Below, piece after piece: positions 7,087 through 20,264 of a stretch of 64,000 nt of DNA; position 1 is the first letter of the stretch, and each line of letters opens with the position of its first letter. A program made the position numbers and the translations under genes. The notes under the pieces are model-generated. The model was not told the origin of the DNA. It saw only the letters and a list, made by a program, of their open reading frames with translations, and ran no database searches. This DNA is from Dyella_A sp050749815 (GTDB taxonomy: Bacteria > Pseudomonadota > Gammaproteobacteria > Xanthomonadales > Rhodanobacteraceae): the NCBI RefSeq assembly GCF_050749815.1, contig NZ_CP192735.1:3100001-3164000 (forward strand), read 5' to 3'.

Positions 7087-9339
7087 TCAGGGGGTGCAGG
7101 TGGTGAGGGTGCAGTGGGCGGCGGGGAGCGTGGTGTCGGCCTGGCCGGCGATGTCGGTGGCCGAGGCGCCGAGTTCGAAACGGTAGCTGCCGGCCTTGCG
7201 CTGCCAGCCGTGCGCGGACGGGTCCCAGGAGGCCAGGCGCACCGGGCTGGCGGTAATCGTCACCTCGCGGCTCTGCCCCGGCGCCAGCGTCACGCGCTGC
7301 CAACCGGCCAGGCGACGGGTGTCGGCACCAGGGGGCGTCACGTACAGCTGCGGCACCGCCAAGCCGGCGCGCTTGCCGGTGTTGCTGACGCGCACCGTGG
7401 CCGTCACCTGGTCGCCGCTCGTATGCAGCACCGGCGCGCCGTAGCGGAACGTGGTGTAGCCCAGGCCGTAGCCGAACGGGAACAGCGGCTGCAGGTTCTT
7501 CTTCTGGAACCAGCGGTAGCCGACGTCGGCACCCTCGATGTTGTAGTCGATGTCCTGCTGCGGCTCGCCCTGCGGCGGGATGCCGATCGCGGCCAGCCCG
7601 GCGCCGGGAATCGTCGGGCGCGGCAGCTGCGATTCGTCCTTCGGCCAGGTGAGCGGCAGCCGGCCGGACGGCTCGACCTCGCCGAACAGCACGCGGGCGA
7701 TCGCCTCGCCCCCGTTGGCGCCCGGATACCAGGCCTCGACGACGCCCTGCACCTGGTCCAGCCACGGCATCTTCACCGGGCCATTCGTCTCCAGCACCAC
7801 GATGGTGTGGGGGTTGGCCTTGGCCACCGCGGCGATCAGCGCGTCCTGGTTGCCGGGCAGGCTCATGGTCGGCACGTCCATCGACTCGGCGACCCACTGC
7901 TCGGCGAACACCACGGCCACCTTCGACTGCGCCGCCAGCTTCGCCGCCGCGGCGATGTCCTCGCCGCTGGCGTAGGCCACCTTGCCGCCGTTGCGCTTAC
8001 CGATCGCCTGCATCGGCGAGGAGCGCTGGTACATCTTCGGGCCCGGCCAGGTGGTCGGTTCGAGGCCGGTGACCGGGCTGCCGCCGCGCGGCTTCACCGC
8101 GGAGGAGCCGCCGCCGGTGGTGACGCCCACGTCGGCATGGCTGCCGATGACCGCCACCGCACCGACGCCCTTGCCCAGCGGCAACGCGTTCGACACGTTG
8201 CGCAGCAGCACCATGCCGGCCTCGGCGGCGCGCTGCGACACCTTGGCGTCGGCGGCGTAGTCGATCGGCGCCTCCTTCGCCGGATGCTCGAACGCACCCA
8301 CCGCGAAGAACGCGCGCACGATGCGGTGGACCATGTCGTCGATGCGCGATTGCGGCACCTCGCCCTTGGCCACCGCCTCGCGCAGCGGCTTATCGAAGTA
8401 CACCTCCTTATCGAAGCGTTCGCCGGCGGACTGCTGGTCCAGCCCGGCCATCGCCGCCTTAGCCGCGCTGTGCACCGCGCCCCAGTCGGACATCACGAAG
8501 CCCGGGTACTTCCAGTCGCGCTTGAGCACCTGGTTGAGCAGCCAGTCGTCCTCGCAGGCGTAGACGCTGTTGACGCGGTTGTACGAGCACATCACCGAGC
8601 CGGGCTGGCCGTCGGCGATGGCGATTTCGAACGCGAGCAGATCCGACTCGCGCGCGGCGGTGTGGTCGATGTTGGCGCTGAGCGTGTTGCGCGCCGTCTC
8701 CAGATCGTTCATCGCGTAGTGCTTCACGGTGGACACCACGTGCTGGCTCTGAATGCCGGCGATCGCTGCGCCGACGACGGTGCCGGCCAGCAGCGGGTCC
8801 TCGCCGGCGTATTCGAAGTTGCGGCCGTTGCGCGGGTCGCGCGCCAGGTCGACGCCGCCGGCCAGCAGCACGCTGAAGCCCATACGGTGCGCCTCGCGGC
8901 CGATCATCGCGCCGCCGTCGTGGGCCAGTTGCGGATCGAAGCTGGCGGCGGCAGCCAGGCCGGCCGGCAAGGCGGTATCGCCATCGCCGAACGCGGCCGG
9001 GCGCGCCACGCCCTGGCCGGCGTCGGTTTCGTGGATCGCCGGCAGGCCCAGGCGCGGAATCGCCGGGATGTAGCCCGCTGCATCCTTCGAGCCGGCGGGC
9101 TTGGGCTGGCCGTTGAAGATGGCGCCGTACTCGGCGCGGATCAGCCGGAACTTCTCGTCCTGGGTCATCGCTTTCACCAGCGCGTCGGCGCGCTGATCGG
9201 GCGAGAGCGCGGTGTTCATCCACGGCCGGGCCGGCGCCGCCGGCGCGGACGCCGCCAGCGACGTGCCCGCGGAAACCGCCATGGCGCAGGCGAGGCTGGC
9301 GGTGAGCAGGGTGCGTTGCAACGGGCGACGTGGCGACAT
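7087..9339 (-). CDS. Glycoside hydrolase family 3 beta-glucosidase, exported
   Basis: This 750-residue GH3 enzyme should hydrolyse beta-glucosides or related oligosaccharides in the periplasm. A signal peptide spans about residues 1-31. The N-terminal barrel carries KHYAMND and the nucleophile Asp at about 285 in FVMSDWG. The second domain has VLLRN and the GGGSSAV loop, and a C-terminal fibronectin III-like domain begins after FGYGLGYTTF. The ATG at 9339 has an AAGGAG ribosome site. It is divergent from lhr, whose start lies 204 bases away. The fold and family are clear; the exact sugar specificity is not. Confidence 0.93.
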   Translation of the reverse strand: MSPRRPLQRTLLTASLACAMAVSAGTSLAASAPAAPARPWMNTALSPDQRADALVKAMTQDEKFRLIRAEYGAIFNGQPKPAGSKDAAGYIPAIPRLGLPAIHETDAGQGVARPAAFGDGDTALPAGLAAAASFDPQLAHDGGAMIGREAHRMGFSVLLAGGVDLARDPRNGRNFEYAGEDPLLAGTVVGAAIAGIQSQHVVSTVKHYAMNDLETARNTLSANIDHTAARESDLLAFEIAIADGQPGSVMCSYNRVNSVYACEDDWLLNQVLKRDWKYPGFVMSDWGAVHSAAKAAMAGLDQQSAGERFDKEVYFDKPLREAVAKGEVPQSRIDDMVHRIVRAFFAVGAFEHPAKEAPIDYAADAKVSQRAAEAGMVLLRNVSNALPLGKGVGAVAVIGSHADVGVTTGGGSSAVKPRGGSPVTGLEPTTWPGPKMYQRSSPMQAIGKRNGGKVAYASGEDIAAAAKLAAQSKVAVVFAEQWVAESMDVPTMSLPGNQDALIAAVAKANPHTIVVLETNGPVKMPWLDQVQGVVEAWYPGANGGEAIARVLFGEVEPSGRLPLTWPKDESQLPRPTIPGAGLAAIGIPPQGEPQQDIDYNIEGADVGYRWFQKKNLQPLFPFGYGLGYTTFRYGAPVLHTSGDQVTATVRVSNTGKRAGLAVPQLYVTPPGADTRRLAGWQRVTLAPGQSREVTITASPVRLASWDPSAHGWQRKAGSYRFELGASATDIAGQADTTLPAAHCTLTTCTP

Positions 9340-9542
9340 GTTGGATCTCCTTTCGATGCGATGCGGCGCGCGGGGCGGCGCCGGGGGCGGGCACGGGCCA
9401 GCATGTGCAAGCCGGGCCGCCGGCACAAGTCGCAAGGCGACAAGGCGTGCGCGCGGGCACGCCCGCGCTTGCGGCGTTGCGCGCCAGGCCCTATATCCAT
9501 GCGGTGACGCCGACCGCTCCCGCCCCCGCGTCGAGGCCGGAC

Positions 9543-14102
<4,560 letters not shown>

Positions 14103-14113
14103 AAGTGACCCTC

Positions 14114-15187
14114 TTAGCTCGATGGCGAGGCGAAACTTGGCGTTAGTCGTTCCAACGCGATGCTTAGAGCTCGATCATCGAAAAGTCTGTCCTTACGTGC
14201 AGCCGCATCCGAGCCACCGCGCCAATGACGCAGCCCCTCGCGCAAGTTAGGCACCGTCGGCTGCACCCCCTCTTTCGTCAACAACCAGTCCACCGTCGCC
14301 AATAGCTCCATGCCGAAGGGTGATTCGAAGCCGTCGATCAGAGCCGCCGTGGCTTCAAGCGCCGAAAGGTACTCTTTTGCCTCGCTTTTCAGATAGGTCT
14401 GAACGAACGCCTTGCGCCCGTCATCAAACCAAATCACGTCCAACGGATCGGCGTCGCTTATTCGCTTGTCACAATGCAGATAGCTGCCGTCTAACCCTTC
14501 AAGCAGGTGGCGCAGGCGGTCAGCGTAGGGACCGTACTTGTGTGCATCAAATCGCAGATCGAGTGGAGTGAGACCTGCACGCTCGATGTTGCGCTCCAGG
14601 AACCAAGCGAGTTTCTGGATTTCCAGCAAGCTGCACTCCATACCTAGCACCCAATATCGCCGGACCAGTTCAGCGATCACTGCGCGCGCAGGAGTCAGCT
14701 TCTCGATGCCTCTGCGCTTGGCGATGTTCTGGTACTTCTGTGTCGGTTCGTACACCAAGATTTCGGTATCAAGACCGGCGAGTGCTTCCTCGATCGTTGG
14801 ACGCACGCTGGTCCAGTCCAGACCGCCATTGCCAGAGCCTAGTGGGGGCAGAGCTATGGATTTGACCTTGTTCTCGATCAGGAAGCTGCGTAGATCTCGC
14901 AGTCCCTCCGTGATCCATTCGATCTTGGAATCGCCGCGCCAATGCTGCTTAGTTGGGAAGTTCACGATCCAGCGTGGGCCATCCAGTTCACGGACTTCGG
15001 TGACGAACATCTTCCCGGTGCGTACCTCCTTGGCCTTGCAGGCGGCGACATAGCTACGGAAGTTGTCGGCAAACCGCTCCTTGAACATCAGTGCGATGCC
15101 CTTCCCCATGACTCCGACCGTGTTGACGGTGTTGACTAGGGCCTCGACACGAGCCTCTAGCAGATTGCCCTGAGTAAACTTGATCAT
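14114..15187 (-). CDS. darG: DarG antitoxin: macrodomain DNA ADP-ribosylglycohydrolase
   Basis: This 357-residue antitoxin removes ADP-ribose from DNA and also binds the toxin. The N-terminal macrodomain begins IKFTQGNLLEA, has the glycine loop VGVMGKGIAL, LPPLGSGNGGLDW, and a lysine at 80 in NFPTKQHW that corresponds to the catalytic Lys80 of Thermus DarG. The C-terminal half (from about 175, QKLAWFLER and KYGPYADRLRHLLEG) resembles the toxin-neutralising domain. The ATG at 15187 overlaps the darT stop (ATGA); a GTG at 15199 is less likely. It ends 11 bases from the convergent lhr stop. Base composition is less GC-rich than its neighbours, consistent with transfer. Confidence 0.95.
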   Translation of the reverse strand: MIKFTQGNLLEARVEALVNTVNTVGVMGKGIALMFKERFADNFRSYVAACKAKEVRTGKMFVTEVRELDGPRWIVNFPTKQHWRGDSKIEWITEGLRDLRSFLIENKVKSIALPPLGSGNGGLDWTSVRPTIEEALAGLDTEILVYEPTQKYQNIAKRRGIEKLTPARAVIAELVRRYWVLGMECSLLEIQKLAWFLERNIERAGLTPLDLRFDAHKYGPYADRLRHLLEGLDGSYLHCDKRISDADPLDVIWFDDGRKAFVQTYLKSEAKEYLSALEATAALIDGFESPFGMELLATVDWLLTKEGVQPTVPNLREGLRHWRGGSDAAARKDRLFDDRALSIALERLTPSFASPSS

Positions 15188-15837
15188 GAGAAGTACCACC
15201 CACTACGGGCATAGACTGGAAGCTTAAGATTTCGCACCTGAATCTGCTGTTCAATCCCCTGCCGCAAACGGTCTGTGTAACACACAACACCGAGCAACCC
15301 GTTGATTGGCAAGTGTCGATGGACCAACGCCTCCGCTTGATATCGTTCGAACTTGGCCGGATCCTCCGAGTCACGCCTGAAGTCACGGGCCTGGAGCAAT
15401 GGCCAGTCAATCTTGTCGAGATCGGCTAGATCACAATAAAAGTTTGCCCAACGGTAGTAAGCGTGACTGTCGGTGAAAAGGAACGGCAACCTCTGCGCAT
15501 CGACGTGGTGCAGGCTGGAGACGAGGATCACGATTTCGTCGTTGGGCCGCTTCTGGATACCCCCCCAACCAGTGTGGATGTTGCGCAACATCGGCGAGAA
15601 GGGGGTGAAGTAGAACGGCACGTAGTCGTTTAGAAAACCACCTGGCGCCACCGGCACCGGGTGGTTGGCGCGCCTGTCTATCAACTCTGGGTTACCGATG
15701 CTCACCCACGCCGGCGCTTGCACCCCGCCGTTTCCGCTGTGCAGGCCATTGTCCAGAATCCAGGGCAGATTGTCGCGATGGACAATTCTCCAGATCAGTG
15801 CCTTTTCAGGGTTGAGGTTGGGGTAGTGATTAGGCAT
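15184..15837 (-). CDS. darT: DarT toxin: DNA ADP-ribosyltransferase (DUF4433)
   Basis: This 217-residue toxin uses NAD+ to attach ADP-ribose to bases in single-stranded DNA, blocking replication; DarTG systems can act in phage defence. Visible features are WRIVHRDNLPWIL near the N-terminus (NAD-site His about 20), the NDYVPFYFTPFSPML block at about 70-84, and the probable catalytic Glu at about 169 in QAEALVHRHLP. It lies directly upstream of darG with a four-base overlap, so toxin and antitoxin are translationally coupled. There is no convincing ribosome site before the ATG at 15837. The full length and intact key residues suggest an active toxin. Confidence 0.95.
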   Translation of the reverse strand: MPNHYPNLNPEKALIWRIVHRDNLPWILDNGLHSGNGGVQAPAWVSIGNPELIDRRANHPVPVAPGGFLNDYVPFYFTPFSPMLRNIHTGWGGIQKRPNDEIVILVSSLHHVDAQRLPFLFTDSHAYYRWANFYCDLADLDKIDWPLLQARDFRRDSEDPAKFERYQAEALVHRHLPINGLLGVVCYTDRLRQGIEQQIQVRNLKLPVYARSGWYFS

Positions 15838-15996
15838 TTGGATGATGGGAGCGTGGAGGGCTAACGAGGACTTCAGTGACCGAGCACGTCACACCAGGAA
15901 CCCAGAGGTGAGAGTGCACTTTCGAGCCACTGAAGCGAACCTTGCCAAGTCCACTTTGGCAAACGACGCATGAGTGCAGCACCTCAGGAGAAGGCC

Positions 15997-16629
15997 ATGG
16001 ATGTGCGACGAATCGCTCTGATCTCTGCCCTGATGGTCTTGCTCTGCGGTCTACTGATCGCGGCACCTATCGTGACCTATTCGACTCGGGCACGTGAAGC
16101 TTACGAAAACGCTGTTCGAGCCGAAGCCGCCCGGACTGCATCGTCCCTCAGCCCCTGCGAGCAGGAGGCACTTCAAGGATTGACGATAGTGCCAGCTACG
16201 CCGCCCGATGAGGTCGCGGTCACCGTGCTCCGCTTCCCACCCTTCTCGAGTCCGACGGCGGTGCGTATCTCGGGCGGCCGGGTCGAGCGTCTGGAGCTCG
16301 CATGGATTCAGGAAGGTACCGGTCCGGCCGGTCATTTTGACGCCACGAGGCGAGGTTCTGCAGCGCTCTCGCCCCGACTGACGCAGCGACTGGTAGCCCA
16401 GGTTCGTGCGGACGTATCCCAGGCGGCAGCTCCTCGATCATTAGGGGTGGATGGAACGACCTTCTACTTCCTGGTGACCGGTGCAGGGTGCGGATCAACG
16501 TGGAATCCGAAGGCGAACTCTCGCGCCGGTCGGCTTGTAAGTGCCGCTGAGGCCTTGACCGCATATGCCGGACCGGGCGGTGGCGACCCGGAACCCGTCG
16601 AGGCCGCTCTGAAGGCCCTTGAACACTAG
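15997..16629 (+). CDS. Unknown protein with an N-terminal membrane anchor
   Basis: This 210-residue protein begins with a basic tip and one hydrophobic segment (about residues 7-27), then a Thr/Ala-rich region and a soluble domain with CGSTWNPKA near the end. The ATG at 15997 is preceded by AGGAGA with 5 bases spacing, better than the ATG at 15970. Two cysteines in the soluble part (in SPCEQEAL and GAGCGSTW) could form a disulfide in the periplasm. It is divergent from darT. I do not recognise a family. Confidence 0.7.
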   Translation: MDVRRIALISALMVLLCGLLIAAPIVTYSTRAREAYENAVRAEAARTASSLSPCEQEALQGLTIVPATPPDEVAVTVLRFPPFSSPTAVRISGGRVERLELAWIQEGTGPAGHFDATRRGSAALSPRLTQRLVAQVRADVSQAAAPRSLGVDGTTFYFLVTGAGCGSTWNPKANSRAGRLVSAAEALTAYAGPGGGDPEPVEAALKALEH

Positions 16630-16708
16630 GGATGAGCGACCCGCGCGGGAACCGAATCAGGAGTCAGAGTCGTCTTTGGAGATCTTTGCTTCGACTGAAC
16701 AGATTCAC

Positions 16709-18376
16709 TTACCGCGGGCTCAGAGCAGAGCCTGACCCAGTGGCGCCACCGCTCTCCGAATAAATGCACACCCCCAGCCGCTGGCTCTTCGCCCGGTACA
16801 TGGCCGCGTCCGCGGCTCGCAAATAGTCGTCAGTGGTGGCAAAGCCAGCCTGGCTGACGACCACGCCGATGCTGGCGGGGCAGCTCACATCATGCGCGCC
16901 GATTTGATACGGCGCCGCGAGCGCGGCGGCGATCTGGCGCGCGCGGTCGGTGGCGTCGGCGGGGTCGACCGACTCCAGCAGCACGTTGAACTCGTCACCG
17001 CTCATGCGGGCGACCAGGTCGATGGCGCGCACGCAGGTTTCCAGCCGGCGGGCGACCTGTTGCAGCAGCAGGTCGCCGACGTGGTGGCCGAGGGTGTCGT
17101 TGACCGCCTTGAACCCGTCCAGATCCAGCAGCAGCACGGCGAAGCGGGTGGAGTCGGTGTCGGGCGGGGCGTTACCGCGCTTGGCGACGGCGTCCTGGTG
17201 CACGGCGATCGCGTGTTCGAGGCGGTCGCGGAACAGCGGCCGGCCAGGGAGATTGGTGAGCGCGTCGTAGGAGCTTCCGCGCTCGGCCAAGTCGCTGAGC
17301 GAGCCGGCCATGCGCACAGGATTGCCGTCTTCGAACTGGGCCACGCCGCGCCAGTTGAGCCACACCAGGCGCCCCGCGCCGTGGCGCGCGCGGAAATCCA
17401 CCGAGAAGTTGGGACGCTGGCCGGAGAGGTGCCGACGGTACGCGGCCTGTACGCGCTCGCGATCGTCGGGGTCGATGAGCTGTTGCAGGTAATTCCAGCC
17501 GTGCGGATGCAGGGTGTCGCCCTGGTCGAGCCCGACGATTTCGTTGAAGCGCTCGGACACGTGCAGTTCGTCGGTCTGCAGGTTCCAGTCCCAGATGCCG
17601 TCGTTGGAGCCGCGGGTGGCTAGCGCGTAGCGGTGATGCGACTGCAGCAGCTCCAGCTCGGTGTGCTTCTGCCGGGTGACGTCGATCATCAGGCCGATCA
17701 TGCGGTTGGGCCGGCCCGGCTCCACGTCCACGCGGCACAGGTCGCGCACCCACACCACCTGGCCGGACTTGGCGATCAGCCGATAGCTCATCTCGTAGGC
17801 GTAGCTGTGGGTGGCGTGGTACGCGGCCTCGTCGATGACCAGCGCGTCGGGCAGGTCATCGGGATGCACGTGCGCGCGCCAGAAGCCCGGATCGGCGCGC
17901 CACTCCTCCACCGCATAGCCGAACAGGCGCTCCACCTGCGGACTGAGGAAGGTGTTGCCCACGCCGAGCTCGGCCTCCCACACCACGCCGTCGATGCGTT
18001 CCAGCAGCCGCAGGAAGCGCTGGCGATCGTCCATCAGCACCTGCTCGCCGATCTCGGTGAGCTCGATCAGCACGCCCTGGCGACTGATCACCCGCTCTTC
18101 GGCGTCCGTGGTGGGGCTGAGCTGCAGGCGCATCCAGCGGTAGTCAGCGTCGGCCCGCCGCAGCCGGAACACCGGCATGCCGGCGCGCAGCGCCGCCGTG
18201 TCGTCGGGGTGCACGAAATCGAGCAGGGAGCGGCCGAGCGCCGCGTCCACCGGGTGGCCGGTGAGGGGGTGCCAGGCGGGGTTGAGGTAGGTGATGGTCC
18301 ACGCCGCGTCCGTCTGCACCACGGCTTCGGGGAGCAGCTGCAGCAATTGATCGGAGGGCGTGGGGAGCGCGGGCAT
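16709..18376 (-). CDS. PAS-PAS-PAS-GGDEF diguanylate cyclase
   Basis: This 555-residue signalling protein probably makes cyclic di-GMP. Three PAS-type sensory modules occupy about residues 10-370 (FVHPDD, HVHPDDLPDAL and LIDPDDRERV mark them), followed by a GGDEF domain from about 375. The active-site motif is SGDEF at about 459-463, a variant found in working cyclases. An inhibitory-site motif RxxD (RAID) sits five residues upstream, so product inhibition is likely. No transmembrane helix or EAL domain is visible, so it is cytoplasmic. The signals sensed by the PAS modules are unknown. Confidence 0.93.
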   Translation of the reverse strand: MPALPTPSDQLLQLLPEAVVQTDAAWTITYLNPAWHPLTGHPVDAALGRSLLDFVHPDDTAALRAGMPVFRLRRADADYRWMRLQLSPTTDAEERVISRQGVLIELTEIGEQVLMDDRQRFLRLLERIDGVVWEAELGVGNTFLSPQVERLFGYAVEEWRADPGFWRAHVHPDDLPDALVIDEAAYHATHSYAYEMSYRLIAKSGQVVWVRDLCRVDVEPGRPNRMIGLMIDVTRQKHTELELLQSHHRYALATRGSNDGIWDWNLQTDELHVSERFNEIVGLDQGDTLHPHGWNYLQQLIDPDDRERVQAAYRRHLSGQRPNFSVDFRARHGAGRLVWLNWRGVAQFEDGNPVRMAGSLSDLAERGSSYDALTNLPGRPLFRDRLEHAIAVHQDAVAKRGNAPPDTDSTRFAVLLLDLDGFKAVNDTLGHHVGDLLLQQVARRLETCVRAIDLVARMSGDEFNVLLESVDPADATDRARQIAAALAAPYQIGAHDVSCPASIGVVVSQAGFATTDDYLRAADAAMYRAKSQRLGVCIYSESGGATGSGSALSPR

Positions 18377-18628
18377 GTGGGGCCATGCTCACCGAAGGGC
18401 TAGCGTCCCGTCCAGCGAGTGGAGCAGGTCTATCTGCCCAGCGCTGTCGCCGCCGGCTTCAAGCTTGCGCGCGCCCGACTTCGTAGCCCATCGACAATGG
18501 GCTCCAATGAGAGCACTGGCGGACTTCCGCGAAGGGCGCTCTATCTGGTTTTCAGATATCTGAAACGCCCCGGTAGATTGCGAAGCGTGCGAGTCACTGC
18601 TCGCGACACACTGCCAGGGAGCCACGCC

Positions 18629-18883
18629 ATGACCCAGGAACGCCTTTCCTTCGGAGTCACCCTCGACCAGATCGATGAGCTTCACGGTTTGCTTCGCACG
18701 ATCACCGCCAACGGCGACATGGTGACCGTGGGTTGCCAGGAGCCGCTGCACCCGCAGACCGTCTCGGCACTGGGTGAAGGCATTTTCAACGCGGCGCTGA
18801 GCGTGCGCGAGATCGTCGACCGGATCGAGGAACAGCGGCTAGCGCCGGAACCGGTGTCGAAGGTTGTCGACCCTACGCTGTGA
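18629..18883 (+). CDS. Small unknown protein
   Basis: This 84-residue acidic protein starts at ATG 18629 with a GGGAG ribosome site 8 bases upstream. It is predicted largely helical (LDQIDELHGLLRTITANGD; FNAALSVREIVDRIEEQ) with one cysteine in VTVGCQEPL and no membrane segment. It is divergent from the diguanylate cyclase gene. I do not recognise the family; the start and amino-acid composition support a real gene. Confidence 0.6.
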   Translation: MTQERLSFGVTLDQIDELHGLLRTITANGDMVTVGCQEPLHPQTVSALGEGIFNAALSVREIVDRIEEQRLAPEPVSKVVDPTL

Positions 18884-18906
18884 CGTAGGCACCGGAACGC
18901 GGGCGG

Positions 18907-19434
18907 TCAGCGCCGCGGCTTGCGGGTGGCGCGCTTCTTTGGCGCCGTCATCGGTGTTGCCGTGCCCGCAGTGCCCAATTGCTCCAGCCACGCCAAGTCA
19001 TCCACATAGGCAAGGAACGCGCGCAAATAGCCAGGCGAGGTCTCGCGCATCAGTGCAATGGCGCGGCTGGCCAGCGCGGCGGAGTTGAGCGGGCCGGCGT
19101 CGGTGGGAGTGTGGGCGACGGTCTGCTGGAGCTGGCTGTCGGCGCGCAGGGTGGACCAGAGCTGGCGGAAGTCGGCGAGCGCGGGGAGTTCCGGGTAGGC
19201 GGTGCGGTCGGTGGGCGCGTCGTGGGCGAGCTGGTCGGCGAGTTGGCGCAGGGGGCCGGGTGCGTGCGCTTGCGATGGGGCGTTCCGCGCTTCGTCTTGC
19301 ACATCGGCATCGAGGGCACGCAGATCGGCCAGGCGCGCATCGAGCAGGCGGCGCGCTTCGCCGTGGAGCGTGGTGGCGCGCTGCTGAAGCGAGGCGATCA
19401 GCTGCGCGCGGATGGCCGCGACGTCAGGACGCAT
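18907..19434 (-). CDS. DUF2894-type protein, last gene of the motor-like cassette
   Basis: This 175-residue protein matches my recollection of DUF2894: a helical N-terminus (RAQLIASLQQRATTLHGEA), a middle block PALADFRQLWSTLRADSQLQ, a conserved ALMRETSPGYLRAFLAYVDDLAWLE-type C-terminal block, and a Lys/Arg-rich tail. There is no membrane segment. The ATG at 19434 overlaps the end of the OmpA-like gene by 11 bases, so the two are co-translated. The function is unknown. By context it would be a cytoplasmic partner of the DUF802/OmpA membrane pair. Confidence 0.8.
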   Translation of the reverse strand: MRPDVAAIRAQLIASLQQRATTLHGEARRLLDARLADLRALDADVQDEARNAPSQAHAPGPLRQLADQLAHDAPTDRTAYPELPALADFRQLWSTLRADSQLQQTVAHTPTDAGPLNSAALASRAIALMRETSPGYLRAFLAYVDDLAWLEQLGTAGTATPMTAPKKRATRKPRR

Positions 19435-20089
19435 GGCCGGAAGTGGCGGCGGTTGGCGCCGTGTTGGCGGCGGAGGAGCGCGGGATGGGCGCGATCTCCA
19501 CGCGGCGGTTTTTCGCGCGGCCCGCTTCGTCGCCGTTGGCGCTGACCGGCTGCTGCGCGCCGAAGGCGGCGGCGAACACGGCATTGGCGGGCACGCCGGC
19601 GGCGATCAGGGCGCGGGTGACGGTGAGCGCGCGCTGGGCGGAGAGCTCCCAGTTGTCGGCGAAGCGGCGGTTGTCGCCGTGCACGGGCTGGTCGTCGGTG
19701 AAGCCGCTGACCATCAGCAGTTCGTCGCGCGATTGCAGGTACTGCGCCAGCGGCGCGGCGAGGCTCTGGATCAGCTGCTGGCCGTCCGGCTGCAGCTGGT
19801 CGGAATTGAGCGCGAACAGCAGGTTGCCGCGGATGCCGATGCGGCCGTTGACCAGGGTGACACGGCCCTGCGCCAGCGGGGTGGCGAGCGCTTTCTCCAG
19901 CGTGGTGCGGCGTTGCAGCTCGGCCTGGCGCTGCTTCTCGGCCAGCTCCAGCTTGTGCGAGAGCTGCAGCTGCACGCCGATGACGCCGACCAGGATCAGC
20001 ACGAAGGCGCCGAGCAGCACCGACATCAGGTCGCCGAAGGCCCAGATGGGGGCGGTGGATTCGGGGGTGAGGTCGACGTCGTCGGTCAT
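19424..20089 (-). CDS. MotB/ZorB-like OmpA-domain membrane protein
   Basis: This 221-residue protein has one N-terminal membrane helix (about 17-40), a short coiled coil (about 44-67) and a C-terminal OmpA-type peptidoglycan-binding domain (GFTDDQP, NWELSAQRALTVTRAL, NRRVEI). The helix entry reads IWAFGDLMSVLLGAF, in which Asp20 falls where MotB and ZorB carry their ion-binding aspartate (compare the MotB pattern YADFMTxMM). It is therefore a stator-type peptidoglycan anchor rather than a porin. Its partner is the DUF802 gene upstream, 175 bases away with a REP element between them. Confidence 0.88.
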   Translation of the reverse strand: MTDDVDLTPESTAPIWAFGDLMSVLLGAFVLILVGVIGVQLQLSHKLELAEKQRQAELQRRTTLEKALATPLAQGRVTLVNGRIGIRGNLLFALNSDQLQPDGQQLIQSLAAPLAQYLQSRDELLMVSGFTDDQPVHGDNRRFADNWELSAQRALTVTRALIAAGVPANAVFAAAFGAQQPVSANGDEAGRAKNRRVEIAPIPRSSAANTAPTAATSGHAS

Positions 20090-20141
20090 GGGGTGCTGGT
20101 GTGGGCAAGGGGCACGAATCGACTCGCCGCCCCGCGGCGTT

Positions 20142-20223
20142 GTAGGAGCCCGCTTGCGGGCGATGCTTTTTTGCTTTGAAGGAGATCAGGAGCAGGAGCA
20201 TCGCCCGCGAGCGGGCTCCTACC
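20142..20223. repeat. REP inverted pair between cassette genes
   Basis: The arms tgtaggagcccgcttgcggg and its near-perfect inverse ending gcgggctcctacca surround a 40-base core. It is the same family as the 6.65-7.07 kb array. It lies in the 175 bp gap between the DUF802 and OmpA-like genes and may set their relative expression by protecting the upstream transcript. Confidence 0.9.
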
Positions 20224-20264
20224 AGGGCGCGCGGTGAGGCTTGGCCGAGCTTGCTGGAGGTTGG

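Noticed and set aside
14114..16629. A larger defence island or prophage around DarTG.
   Set aside because: The flanks are lhr and ordinary chromosomal genes; no integrase, phage gene, tRNA or direct repeat was seen.
16709..18376. A degenerate, inactive GGDEF domain because the motif is SGDEF.
   Set aside because: SGDEF occurs in active cyclases, and the RxxD site and flanking residues are intact.
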